Shown here: piece by piece, positions 26,236 to 35,811 of the stretch
How the letters are laid out: the number at the start of each line of letters is the position of its first letter
Numbering within the stretch: the first letter of the stretch is position 1
DNA from: Sinomicrobium soli
Lineage (GTDB): Bacteria > Bacteroidota > Bacteroidia > Flavobacteriales > Flavobacteriaceae
Length of the DNA: 64,000 nt
Direction: 5' to 3'
Assembly: GCF_003285545.1 (NCBI RefSeq)
Contig: NZ_QLNV01000007.1
Coordinates: forward strand, 124,001-188,000
Notes under the pieces: model-generated
The model's database searches: none
Told to the model about the DNA's origin: nothing
Seen by the model: the letters and a program-made list of their open reading frames with translations, nothing else
Program-made: the position numbers and the translations under genes

Positions 26236-27522
26236 TCAGGCACGGCTATGATGGCTGCCCGGTTTGGCCTTTCTCCTGAAAAGCTCGCCGGGGCTCAGCG
26301 TTTTATTGGCAACTATCGGCCTGGCGTAAACGGCTACGAAATAGATATATCCCAGGGTCAGGTATATAAAAAGATAGGCCGTTCTCAGTCCCACCCAGTC
26401 TCCCAGAGCCCCTACGATCAAGGGGATAAGGGCCCCTCCGAAAATCCCGGAACACAATATCCCCGAAAAGGAACCGTGGTGCAGGCTTATGGAATTCAAT
26501 GCCAGGGAAAAAATAATGGAGAACATGACAGATATAAAGAACCCGGTAAGCGGAAAGGTGTACAATGCCATTGTACCGGGGCCAAAGACGGCCATACTGA
26601 AGACAATCGCCGTACAGACCACCGCAACTTTCAGGACTGCCCTGGAGTCCCATAATTTTAAAAGGGCCAGCCCCAACAGGCATCCGGCAGACATTAGCCC
26701 CCAGAACCACCCTACGGCCCTTGCACCCTCACCTTCCGGTGCAAATCCGTGATAGGTACTCAAAAACTCAGACATCCAGTTGGCCAGTGCCTGCTCTGTA
26801 CCTACATAAGCCACGATACCCAGAAAGAACAGCAAAACCTCCTTTTTCCCGAGCAGCATGATATAAGTTTCCAAAGCCCCGGATTTCTCATCTTCCTTAA
26901 GCTTTACAACCGGAATCCTCAGCAGGTATATAAGAGCGAACATCAGGACAAAGATCAGGGTAAAAAGCCAGTACAGGGCAGTCCAGTCGGGATGGTCGCC
27001 CACCAGTGTGCCCAGAGCCGAGGTCAACAGATTGGCCCCGGGGTTTTCCGAGAGTGTCCGTACCAGGTAAGAAAAGACAAACGGGCTTAGGAAAGAAGCC
27101 AGTCCGAAAACGAGTTGCCCCATTACCGAATAAAAAGCAAAGTTCTCTTCTCCTCCCGCCGTTCTCATTAACGGATTGATGATGACCTGCAACATGGCCA
27201 TTCCCATCCCGATGGCAAACAATGATATGAGAGCTATCTCATACAACGGGTAAAAGGAAAATAATGCCGCCCCGGTAAAATTCAGGCCAAAAGCTATTAA
27301 CATAGACCTTTTTTCCCCTATTTTTTCTATGAGCATTCCTGCGGGTATGGACATAATTCCGTATGCCAGAAAAAAAGAAAACGGGAGGAATGCAGCCATG
27401 GTAAGGCTCAGTTTGTACGTTTTGATGATTACAGGCATCAAGGGCCCCAGGATATTAGTGACAAACGATATCACAAACCATATCAAAAGGATGACTACTA
27501 CTACCAGTCTACTTCGTTTCAT
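26236..27522 (-). CDS. MFS sugar transporter (FucP-like)
   Basis: 428 residues from ATG 27522 (MKRSRLVVVVILLIW); the frame runs to 27570, but this ATG overlaps the stop of the ROK gene as ATGA (27519-27522), a sign of coupling. Twelve hydrophobic helices are seen. Motifs include FLAYGIMSIPAGMLIEKIGE (MFS loop 2-3) and a second-half copy near MSAGCLLGLALL. It is most like the fucose/glucose-galactose proton symporters. In this locus it probably imports a monosaccharide freed from glycosaminoglycans, then phosphorylated by the ROK kinase. Confidence 0.9.
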   Translation of the reverse strand: MKRSRLVVVVILLIWFVISFVTNILGPLMPVIIKTYKLSLTMAAFLPFSFFLAYGIMSIPAGMLIEKIGEKRSMLIAFGLNFTGAALFSFYPLYEIALISLFAIGMGMAMLQVIINPLMRTAGGEENFAFYSVMGQLVFGLASFLSPFVFSYLVRTLSENPGANLLTSALGTLVGDHPDWTALYWLFTLIFVLMFALIYLLRIPVVKLKEDEKSGALETYIMLLGKKEVLLFFLGIVAYVGTEQALANWMSEFLSTYHGFAPEGEGARAVGWFWGLMSAGCLLGLALLKLWDSRAVLKVAVVCTAIVFSMAVFGPGTMALYTFPLTGFFISVMFSIIFSLALNSISLHHGSFSGILCSGIFGGALIPLIVGALGDWVGLRTAYLFIYLTLGYIYFVAVYARPIVANKTLSPGELFRRKAKPGSHHSRA

Positions 27523-28460
27523 ATTGAATCTGATTTTAATGAAAAGACCCTGCCGGCGCTTCCGAGGCATCCCGCCAGGTTTCCTAATTTCGCGGCTACG
27601 ATCAAGGTGTTGGCTATGGCATCTCTCATGGCCAATACAGAGGTGCGCGCCCTGAGTGCCTCTATATAAAAGTCGCCAGCCTGTGCAATTCCCCCACCTA
27701 TGATCACCCTTTGCGGACTGAAAATATTGACCAGGCCGGCTATACCGGCAGCCAGATAGTCAAAATGCCAGTTCATTACCGCTATGGCTTCCGGGTCGCC
27801 GTCCAGGTAATCCCGGACCAGTATTTCCCCGCTTATCCCGGTATTGTCTTTCCCCTTGACCCGGGCGTAGCGGGTAATCAGGGCTCTGGTGGAGGCATAG
27901 GCTTCGAGGCATCCCGTTCCTCCGCAGGAACAGGCAAGCCCTCCTTTTTCTACAATAATATGTCCCAGTTCGGCTCCCCTGTTCCCGTATCCGCCGTATA
28001 TTTCACCATTTACGATCATTGCCCCGCCGATACCCGTACCGATCGTCAGGAAAACAGCATCCGAAATATGTTCCGCACAGCCATACATTACCTCTCCCCA
28101 TCCCATCATATTGGCATCATTATCTGCAACAACGGTTTTTATTCCTGTTTGTCGGGAGATGATCTCCGCAAGCGGGATGTTATCAAATCCGGTCAGGTTG
28201 TCCGCACCGCCCACTACGATGCCGTCAGAAACGATACCGGGAAAGCCTATTCCGGCACCTACCAAACGTCCGCCGCGTTCGCCAACCTGTTTCCTGCAAT
28301 CGTCGATAGCCTGCCGGATCAATGAGATCACCTCCTGTACCGATGCATGCTCTTTCACCGGCAATTTTGAGGAGAAACCGATATTTCCCTCCGGATCTGC
28401 AAAAGCATACTTGACGAATGTTCCGCCTACATCTATACCTGCGGCATAATCTGTAATCAT
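27519..28460 (-). CDS. ROK-family sugar kinase
   Basis: 313 residues. The ATP-binding DVGGTFVKYAFAD opens the protein (10-22). The ROK zinc site is complete: His in GAELGHIIV, then CSCGGTGCLEAYAS. The catalytic Asp lies in DNDANMMGWGE (equivalent to the glucokinase ENDAN). Members phosphorylate glucose, N-acetylglucosamine or N-acetylmannosamine. Here amino sugars from heparan or chondroitin are the likely substrate, though the sequence does not decide which. It overlaps the MFS start by four bases. Confidence 0.93.
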   Translation of the reverse strand: MITDYAAGIDVGGTFVKYAFADPEGNIGFSSKLPVKEHASVQEVISLIRQAIDDCRKQVGERGGRLVGAGIGFPGIVSDGIVVGGADNLTGFDNIPLAEIISRQTGIKTVVADNDANMMGWGEVMYGCAEHISDAVFLTIGTGIGGAMIVNGEIYGGYGNRGAELGHIIVEKGGLACSCGGTGCLEAYASTRALITRYARVKGKDNTGISGEILVRDYLDGDPEAIAVMNWHFDYLAAGIAGLVNIFSPQRVIIGGGIAQAGDFYIEALRARTSVLAMRDAIANTLIVAAKLGNLAGCLGSAGRVFSLKSDSI

Positions 28461-28564
28461 AGCTCTTATACGTTTTATTACATTGTATTACTTTACCGGT
28501 AGTGATCTTCTGAAGGGGTCCCCGGGTACCGGAAAGCCCTGTTCAAAAAGGATCTTTCTCCTGA

Positions 28565-31500
28565 TCAGTGAAAAGGTTTATGCTCCTCCTCCGAAGTGGT
28601 CACCTCATGATCTCCTCCCCTTTTATCCTGTTTCAGTTCCATATGCTTCGTAGGGATGTAACCGAAATACTGCTTAAAGCTGGTAGAGAAATAAGACGGT
28701 GAATTAAACCCGCTCATATAGGCTACCTGTGCCGTAGTGTATTTTTGGGACTCTATGAGTTTTACGGCCTTGTTAAACCGTACCCTCTTGATGAAATCCG
28801 TAGCCGATTCGCCCGTAATAGCCTTGAATTTCAGGTAGAGGTTAGAACGGCTCATCCCGATCTTTTTACTGAATTCCTCTACCGAAAAATCCGGTTCCGC
28901 AATGTTTTCCTCCACGATGTGCAAGGCTTCATTGAGGAATTCCTCGTCTCTCTCGTTATGTGCTATATTTTCCGGGATCACCTCTTTACTTCTGGCATAG
29001 TATTCCCTGAGCCGTTTTCTGGATTTTATAATATTTTCAATCTTGGCATGCAGCAACCTGATCGAGAACGGCTTGGTCACATAATCATCGGCGCCCGTTT
29101 CAAAACCCTCGATCTGCTGGTCGAGCTCTTTTTTTGCCGTCAGGAGAATAACCGGTATATGGCTGGTCCGGATATTCTGTTTGATCTTTTTGCAAAAGGT
29201 AAAACCGTCCATTTCCGGCATCATAATGTCACAAACCACCATATCGACATATATGTTGCCGATGATGTCCAGGGCTTCCCTGCCATCGGATGCCGTAACT
29301 ACGGCATAGTGCTTCGCAAAGTATTCTTCCAGGTAATTGACGATCTCTATATTGTCTTCAACGATCAGTAGTTTTTCCCTTTGGTCTTCTTCCTGTACCA
29401 GGTCGTCGAATTCCATCTCATTCCTTTCATTCAGCAGTTTGATCTCTTCTTTCAGCGGTTCCCCGTCATCTTTTTTATCACCTGCATCACCTGTTTGCTC
29501 CAGGGGAAGCATTACGATAAAGGACGCCCCCTTTTCAGGGCAACTTTTCACCTCTATAAAGCCATTGTGCTCCTCTACCAACCGCCGGGTAAGTGCCAGG
29601 CCGATACCTGACCCCAGCCCGTTCTCACTCCTGTTTACCTGGTAGAACCTTTCAAAAATGCGTTCCTGGAGATCTTCTGCAATACCTATGCCCGAATCTC
29701 TTATTTCCATCACCGCATACCCATCTTCCGAACGGGATAGCTTAAATTCTACACTTCCCCCTTCCCGGGTAAACTTAAAGGCATTGGAAAGGAGATTGAA
29801 ACAGATCTTTTTAATACTGTCCTTGTCAAATGTCGCCATTAGCTCGGCCTCTGTGGTACGATAGGTGTATTTAAGGTTCTTTTTATTGGAAAGCGGGGCA
29901 AAACTGGTATAAATATCATGTGTAAACCCCACCAGGTCGGCTGTACTTTTGTTCAGGTGGAAAGAGCCGAGTTCCACTTTCCTGAAATCCATCAGCTGGT
30001 CTACGAGAAACAACAGTCTTTTGGTATTCAGCATGATAAGATGCAATTGTTTTTTGACAAACTTGTCTACAGAGGTATTGTTCAGTATTTCTTCTACCGG
30101 GGCGAGAATCAGTGTTAAGGGGGTTCTGAACTCGTGCGACACATTGGTAAAGAACTCCATCTTCATTTTATTGACAGCCTCACTTTTTTCCCTTTCTATC
30201 CGCTCTATTTTCAACTGGTGAAGCGTACGCAGCCGCTCGGTGACTACCCGGTAAGCTATATAGACTCCCGCTACAAATACTACTGCCAGCAAAACATAAA
30301 ACCAGCCGGAGTTCCACCAGTAAGGAAGTACGCTGACCGCTATGGCACGTACAGCACTGCGTCCCCCCTTAGGGCCTACGGCACGAACCTGCAGGTGGTA
30401 AGTACCCGCCGGAAGGTTGGCATATGAAGCCCTGGGGGTTTCCTCGGTGGTTTGCCATTGCTGGTCATACCCGTCCAGTTTATACAGGTAGGTTATCTTA
30501 TTGGGAGAAATATAGTTGAAAGCATTGAAGTAGAAGGTAAACTGTTTCTGATCGGGTTCGAACACTACTTTTTTTACCTCGTTGATATGCCTGTTCAGGG
30601 TAGGATTTTCATTTTCAGGATTTACGCGATCGTTATAGATATCCAGCCCTGTAAAGGTTATTTCCAGCTTCAGCGGTTCCTGCCTGATCAATTCCGGGTA
30701 AAAATAGGAGACCCCGTTTATCCCCCCGAAAAGCATCATACCGTCCGATGCCTTATAAAAGGCATGCAAGTTGAACTGGTTACTCTGCAAGCCGTCTTTA
30801 TGATCGAAAAGCTGCACCTGCCGGCTGTCGGGATCAAACCGTGCCAACCCGTTGTTGGTAGATATCCACAGGGCCCCCTCTTCATCCGCAAGTATCCCGT
30901 AAATAACATTGTTCGGGAGTCCGTCTGAAGTATTGTATACCGTAAAGCCCTCTTTCTCATCGTAACACCTCAGTCCGTTACGTGTACCTATCCATATACG
31001 TCCTTTTCCGTCTTCAGCGATACAGGTTACCACGTCCTTATTCAGCGCTTCCCCCCCTTCGGTACCCTTCAAAGGATCGAAAAGCATCTTATCGGGATAG
31101 AAAATATTCACCCCCTGCGTGGTTCCGATCCATATCCTGTGCCGGGTATCTTCCAGCATATAGGTGATCTGATCGGAAGTAAGCCGGTTGCCTACCTTGT
31201 CCAGGTAAAAATGCGAAAATGTTCCCCGGGAAGGATCAAACAGGTCGAGACCGCTCCGGGTTCCGACCCATATTCTATTACTGTGGTCTTTCAGCAGGGC
31301 ATAGACCATATTACCCGAAATGCTTTCCGGATCATCGGGAACATGCTTATACTTGATATTCTTTCCCGTAACCGGGTTGAAATAATTGAGCCCGGCATTG
31401 TGGGTCCCTATCAGCAGATTTTCTTTTTCATCAAAGACAATGGCCTTGATGTTATTCGAGCTCAGGGACCCCTGTACCGTTTCATCGTGGGAGTAAAACC

Positions 31501-32695
31501 TTACCCTGTTCTTTTTCCGGTCCCAGTAGTTCAGTCCCTTGTCATTGGAACCTATCCAGAAATTTCCCTTGCTGTCTTCCCTGATCACATTGACTACCTG
31601 GTCGTTCAAAGCCACGGTACCGCTGTTAAAATTCAGGAGGTTAAATTTTATATCGTTCCTGTGATAATAATTTACGCCCCCGTAATAGGTTCCGAGCCAC
31701 ATGCCTCCCTGCTTGTCCCTGTAAATGGAGCGCACGGAATTCTGACTGATGGTATACGGTACTGCAGAGGAATGATAGTAATTGGTAAAGCTGCCTTTAC
31801 CGGTATCCAGGATAGACAGCCCCCGGAAGCTTCCGATCCACAGGAAACCTTCGTTATCCATTTTAATACTTCTCACGGTATTGTCGGCCAGGGAATTCGG
31901 GTCTCCTGTTCTGTGGAGGTACTGTTTCCACGATTCGTCCTGATCCCCGTAACACAGCAGGCCTCCTTCTTCGGTTGCTATCCACAGCCTGTTTTCATCC
32001 GGCAGCAGGTCGTTGACCATAAAAGTGAGGTTTTCCGGATGAACGGCCCGGAGCATTGCCGTACCGGGCTGAAAGCTGAACAAGCCTTCATCAGTACCTA
32101 TATAGAGCAGATCACCTTTCCACAACAATGCATTGATACGGTGTATATTGAGGCTGACCTCATTGAATTTCAGCTGTTCAAAACGGGGCGCTCCCTCTTT
32201 CAGGTAGAAGATTTGCCCGCTGTTTGACCCTACCCACAAGACCCCGTTCTCATCTTCGGTCATCGACGAAATAAACCACTCTCCCGATTTATATGGCAAT
32301 GTGAAATTGGTAAAATCATCAGAAGTATAATTATACCTGCTCACCCCCTTGTTGCCTCCTATCCACAACCTGTCGCGGCTGTCCCTGAAAAGCGATCGGA
32401 TATAGGCCGACTGCAGGCTTGCTGCATTTCCGTCGGCAGGCCGGTACGTGGTAAAAGACCTGCCGTCATAACGATTAAGCCCGTCCTGGGTACCCATCCA
32501 TATAAATCCCAGTGCCCCCTGTACTATACTGAACACCGTACTTTGAGAAAGCCCGTCGTCTACGGAAATACTCCGGAAATACCGCATTTCGAGACTGTCC
32601 CTTTGCACCGAAGCCCTGCCGTAGTTACCCTGTGGCAGCAGGAAGATCAATACCAACACCATATGCAGGTAAAGGGTATACATACGTGTTTTCAT
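28565..32695 (-). CDS. Hybrid two-component system sensor/regulator (HTCS)
   Basis: 1376 residues from ATG 32695 (MKTRMYTLYLHMVLVL); the frame opens at 32827, but that start lacks a signal. After the signal come two periplasmic seven-bladed Reg_prop propellers (repeats such as GFIWMGTQDGLNRYDG), a Y_Y_Y domain, a membrane helix at about 795-818, a histidine kinase (phospho-acceptor H854 in SHEFRTPLTL, NLLSNAFKF, DSGIGIAED, GSGIGLAL), a receiver domain (D1156 in VCDIMMPEMDG) and a C-terminal AraC domain (GMSRSNLYLKFKAITGESAT). It should sense glycosaminoglycan oligosaccharides and switch on this locus. It lies between the sulfatases and the ROK/MFS genes. Confidence 0.96.
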   Translation of the reverse strand: MKTRMYTLYLHMVLVLIFLLPQGNYGRASVQRDSLEMRYFRSISVDDGLSQSTVFSIVQGALGFIWMGTQDGLNRYDGRSFTTYRPADGNAASLQSAYIRSLFRDSRDRLWIGGNKGVSRYNYTSDDFTNFTLPYKSGEWFISSMTEDENGVLWVGSNSGQIFYLKEGAPRFEQLKFNEVSLNIHRINALLWKGDLLYIGTDEGLFSFQPGTAMLRAVHPENLTFMVNDLLPDENRLWIATEEGGLLCYGDQDESWKQYLHRTGDPNSLADNTVRSIKMDNEGFLWIGSFRGLSILDTGKGSFTNYYHSSAVPYTISQNSVRSIYRDKQGGMWLGTYYGGVNYYHRNDIKFNLLNFNSGTVALNDQVVNVIREDSKGNFWIGSNDKGLNYWDRKKNRVRFYSHDETVQGSLSSNNIKAIVFDEKENLLIGTHNAGLNYFNPVTGKNIKYKHVPDDPESISGNMVYALLKDHSNRIWVGTRSGLDLFDPSRGTFSHFYLDKVGNRLTSDQITYMLEDTRHRIWIGTTQGVNIFYPDKMLFDPLKGTEGGEALNKDVVTCIAEDGKGRIWIGTRNGLRCYDEKEGFTVYNTSDGLPNNVIYGILADEEGALWISTNNGLARFDPDSRQVQLFDHKDGLQSNQFNLHAFYKASDGMMLFGGINGVSYFYPELIRQEPLKLEITFTGLDIYNDRVNPENENPTLNRHINEVKKVVFEPDQKQFTFYFNAFNYISPNKITYLYKLDGYDQQWQTTEETPRASYANLPAGTYHLQVRAVGPKGGRSAVRAIAVSVLPYWWNSGWFYVLLAVVFVAGVYIAYRVVTERLRTLHQLKIERIEREKSEAVNKMKMEFFTNVSHEFRTPLTLILAPVEEILNNTSVDKFVKKQLHLIMLNTKRLLFLVDQLMDFRKVELGSFHLNKSTADLVGFTHDIYTSFAPLSNKKNLKYTYRTTEAELMATFDKDSIKKICFNLLSNAFKFTREGGSVEFKLSRSEDGYAVMEIRDSGIGIAEDLQERIFERFYQVNRSENGLGSGIGLALTRRLVEEHNGFIEVKSCPEKGASFIVMLPLEQTGDAGDKKDDGEPLKEEIKLLNERNEMEFDDLVQEEDQREKLLIVEDNIEIVNYLEEYFAKHYAVVTASDGREALDIIGNIYVDMVVCDIMMPEMDGFTFCKKIKQNIRTSHIPVILLTAKKELDQQIEGFETGADDYVTKPFSIRLLHAKIENIIKSRKRLREYYARSKEVIPENIAHNERDEEFLNEALHIVEENIAEPDFSVEEFSKKIGMSRSNLYLKFKAITGESATDFIKRVRFNKAVKLIESQKYTTAQVAYMSGFNSPSYFSTSFKQYFGYIPTKHMELKQDKRGGDHEVTTSEEEHKPFH

Positions 32696-32801
32696 AAACA
32701 GTACGCTACGACAACGCGCTGTCGTGTTTACAAAACCCGTATGGTGTCCCGGTACGGGTTCCAGGCGTTCTCCTCGCTTGTTCATTCCGGTCAATATCTG
32801 G

Positions 32802-34193
32802 TTATCTGGTGATGCCTTCCACATCAAAATTATCTCCTGTTTCCCCGCACCATCCCGACAATTGCCTGCGAAGTGCGGAAAGTATTTCCTGGTGTTCCCG
32901 GGAGAAGACCAGGTTGTTCATCTCTCCCCCATCAGCGGCGAGATCAAACAATTGTTCTTTTAGCTCTCCCTTGTCGTACACAATGTATTTGTATTGATCC
33001 GTTATGATCGTCCGGCCCCTTATGCCGAGAGATTTATCGTTGAGGGCAAATTCGGTTTCCGCAATGATAAACGGACGGGATATCGCGGTTTTATCTCCCG
33101 TTGCTTCCGGTTTCAGGCTTATACCTCTTAGCCCGGAAGGCAGTTCTGCCCCGGTAAAATCACATACCGTCGGGAACAGGTCAAGCCCGGTGTTGACCAA
33201 CAGCTCTGCTGTTACATCCTGGCGTACTCCGGGGCCCGTGATAATAAACGGAACGTGGACAGATTCTTCGTAGAGCACCTGTTTCTGGTTCCACTTATGT
33301 GCGGCATTTCCATCTCCGTGATCACTGGTAAAAATAATGACAGTATTGTCTATCAGGTTATTTCTTCTCAATGATTCTATGACCCTGCCGATATAATAAT
33401 CCACCTTTTCCACCAGGCGGTAATATGCCCAGCGATACTGCCGCCACCGGTCTTCCGACCAGTCTACGGTAGGATAGGTCTTAAAGTCTACCTGCTGTGC
33501 CCTGACAATATCGGGCTCGAGATCGGGTATAGCGTAATTCGGGGGAAGCGGCGGACATGCTTCGGGTGCCGGGGCATTGGTCAACTCATCCGAACGGAGT
33601 TCGTCTCCCCTGGCCCATTCGCATATATCGTGCGGGTTTTCAAAAGAAGTGACAAGAAAGAAGGGCTCATCTTTATGCTCCTTTAAAAAACGCGCTGCAT
33701 ACGATGGTATGGAGGCATCTTTCCAGTCGCTCCTGCTGGTATTCTCTATATAATCAAAGCCGTGGTGCTCCTTGTCGGCAATATCCACCGGCATATGCCA
33801 TTTCCCTACATATCCTGTCCGGTATCCTGCCTTATGCACGGTTTTGCCCAGCATTTCCCACTGCCGGGAAAGTTTGTCTCCGGGGCCTGCATTTATCGTA
33901 ATGCCTGTTTCATGCGGCATTCTCCCCGTAAACATGCTTACCCTCGAAGGGGTACACAGCGGCTGGGCACAATACGCCCGGGAGTAGCGGACACCGCGAC
34001 GTGCAAGCCAGTTCATATTCGGGGTGCTGAGATAGGTATTCCCGGCGGCCTCCATAGCCGTGGCTGTCTGCTGATCGGTCATAATAACCAGAACATTGGG
34101 CCTGCCGGTACCTTGCTGCCCGAAACCGTCTGCCCACCATACCAAACACAGTATTACCGGCAGTATATTTTTTATAAAGATACATATTCTCAT
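32802..34193 (-). CDS. S1 family sulfatase (CTPSR type)
   Basis: 463 residues from ATG 34193, giving a signal peptide up to about residue 25 (ADGFGQQ). The formylglycine motif is C80-T-P-S-R with TGRMPHETG after it. The metal site uses D40 in IMTDQQ, where the usual second Asp is Gln, and D-H in FTSDHGDGNAAHKW. WHMPVD and NPHDIC are active-site loops. It should remove an O-sulfate from a glycosaminoglycan unit after maturation by a formylglycine-generating enzyme, not present here. Because the other two sulfatases look like N- and 6-O-types, a 2-O-sulfatase role is possible but unproven. Confidence 0.88.
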   Translation of the reverse strand: MRICIFIKNILPVILCLVWWADGFGQQGTGRPNVLVIMTDQQTATAMEAAGNTYLSTPNMNWLARRGVRYSRAYCAQPLCTPSRVSMFTGRMPHETGITINAGPGDKLSRQWEMLGKTVHKAGYRTGYVGKWHMPVDIADKEHHGFDYIENTSRSDWKDASIPSYAARFLKEHKDEPFFLVTSFENPHDICEWARGDELRSDELTNAPAPEACPPLPPNYAIPDLEPDIVRAQQVDFKTYPTVDWSEDRWRQYRWAYYRLVEKVDYYIGRVIESLRRNNLIDNTVIIFTSDHGDGNAAHKWNQKQVLYEESVHVPFIITGPGVRQDVTAELLVNTGLDLFPTVCDFTGAELPSGLRGISLKPEATGDKTAISRPFIIAETEFALNDKSLGIRGRTIITDQYKYIVYDKGELKEQLFDLAADGGEMNNLVFSREHQEILSALRRQLSGWCGETGDNFDVEGITR

Positions 34194-34280
34194 ATTAAAG
34201 CTGTAATTATCGGTTCTACAGGGAATATCTCTTTGATGTCCCAATATAAAAACATAAAACAGTACTACAAATCGTTTTCG

Positions 34281-35789
34281 CTACTCCAGGTAGTTATATA
34301 TACTATCCAGGTCAAATATCCGTATCGCTTCTTCACTCGGCCTGGGGGTCTTGTCAATTTCACTAAAATATTCGGTATCGTCCCATATTATTTTTCCCCC
34401 TGTTTCCCGGGGATCGCCGGTCGACCTTAAATACGTTACCATCCGGGACAACAGTGAGTCCTTCAATGCCGCATACTCCGGGTCTGCAGCGAGATTGTGC
34501 AACTGATAAGGATCGTTCTTTATGTCGTACAATTCGTCTGCCGGTCTTTTGGCAAAGGCCAGATCAAAGGCTTTCCGGGCAGACGGTTTGTCCTTGTTTT
34601 TCAGGATATAGAATTTCGCCGGACCGGGATAGTTCAGCATATACGGATCTACATCCCCGTACAGGGGCGGGTCTCCTGCCGGCCAGCGCGACGGCTCATA
34701 GTTCCGTATATACAGAAAGTCGCGGGTCCTAATGGCCCTTCCGGGGTATCCCAGTCCGTGCTGCCTTACGAAAGCATGGCGTTCTCTCCCGTACACTACA
34801 AAATCCCTTTTTGTATACTCCTTATCTTCGAACAGCGGTAGCAGGCTTTTACCCGTCATATATTCAGGAATATCCACACCGGCCACATCGAGGAAGGTAG
34901 GGGCCAGGTCTTTCAGGGTAACCAGGTTTTCCAGGGACCCATTTTTCTTTAGTCTCTCCGGCCAGTACACGATCAGGGGAACGCGTGTTCCGAAATCGTA
35001 TAAATTGGCCAGCCCCCTGGGCATCTGCCACCCGTTATCACTGCATATTACCACTATGGTATTGTCCAGTTCGCCGCTGTTTTTCAACGCTTCCATGATG
35101 GCTCCCACTTCCTGGTCGAAAAGTTGTATGGCCGCATAGTAATCTGCCATATCCAAACGAACATCTCCGGTATCCGGAAGATAGGGAGGAACTTCTATCC
35201 GCGAAAGGTCGATCCCGGCTTTTTGGCCCGAACCTACCTCGTAGGGACGGTGCGGGTGAAGACTGTTAAACCAGTAATGCCAGGGTTGTCCCTCTTTTTT
35301 AGACTTGAGAAAGGTGTTAAAATCATCATACCTGTTTCCCCCGGGGTTCCGCGGCCGGCCATTGGCTTCATAGCTTCCCGGGCCCCAGCCTTTACCGTCG
35401 AACCCTACCTGGTAGCCGGCCGCTTCCAGTATATCCGGATAGACCTCGAACTTTACGGGAAGTATGCCCCACAGGTTGGCCCCGTCTTCAATCCTCCAGA
35501 TGTCCTGCCCCGTAAGCATGGAGGCACGGGCCGGGGTGCAGGAAGGTGAATTACAGAAAGCATTGTTAAAACGGACGCCTTGCCGGGCCACTTTATCGAT
35601 ATTCGGTGTTTTCACCACTTTATCACCATAGATCCCGAGGTGGTCCCAGTTGTGATTGTCAGACATCAACAGCAGGATATTGGGTCTCGGTTCTGCCCGG
35701 GCTTCCTTCTTTTTCCCGTTTGAGATACAGGCCGTGAGAAGTATCAGCAAAGAAGCTGTAATACTCAGTGTAACTGTTTTCATTCTCAT
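34281..35789 (-). CDS. S1 family sulfatase, heparan N-sulfatase (SGSH)-like lipoprotein
   Basis: 502 residues. The lipobox is LLTAC (C21). Formylglycine motif C84-T-P-A-R with ASMLTGQ. The middle (SLHPHRPYEV, VPPYLPDTGDVRLDMADYY, DQEVGAIMEALKNSGELDNT, CSDNGWQMPRGLANLYDFGT) follows the layout of human sulfamidase (HDPHR, VPYFVPNT, SDNG, NLY), from memory. The likely role is N-desulfation of glucosamine in heparin/heparan sulfate oligosaccharides at the periplasm or cell surface. It starts 22 bases after the preceding sulfatase stop, in one operon. Confidence 0.88.
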   Translation of the reverse strand: MRMKTVTLSITASLLILLTACISNGKKKEARAEPRPNILLLMSDNHNWDHLGIYGDKVVKTPNIDKVARQGVRFNNAFCNSPSCTPARASMLTGQDIWRIEDGANLWGILPVKFEVYPDILEAAGYQVGFDGKGWGPGSYEANGRPRNPGGNRYDDFNTFLKSKKEGQPWHYWFNSLHPHRPYEVGSGQKAGIDLSRIEVPPYLPDTGDVRLDMADYYAAIQLFDQEVGAIMEALKNSGELDNTIVVICSDNGWQMPRGLANLYDFGTRVPLIVYWPERLKKNGSLENLVTLKDLAPTFLDVAGVDIPEYMTGKSLLPLFEDKEYTKRDFVVYGRERHAFVRQHGLGYPGRAIRTRDFLYIRNYEPSRWPAGDPPLYGDVDPYMLNYPGPAKFYILKNKDKPSARKAFDLAFAKRPADELYDIKNDPYQLHNLAADPEYAALKDSLLSRMVTYLRSTGDPRETGGKIIWDDTEYFSEIDKTPRPSEEAIRIFDLDSIYNYLE

Positions 35790-35811
35790 TTAGTTTATTA
35801 GCTCTTAGTTC

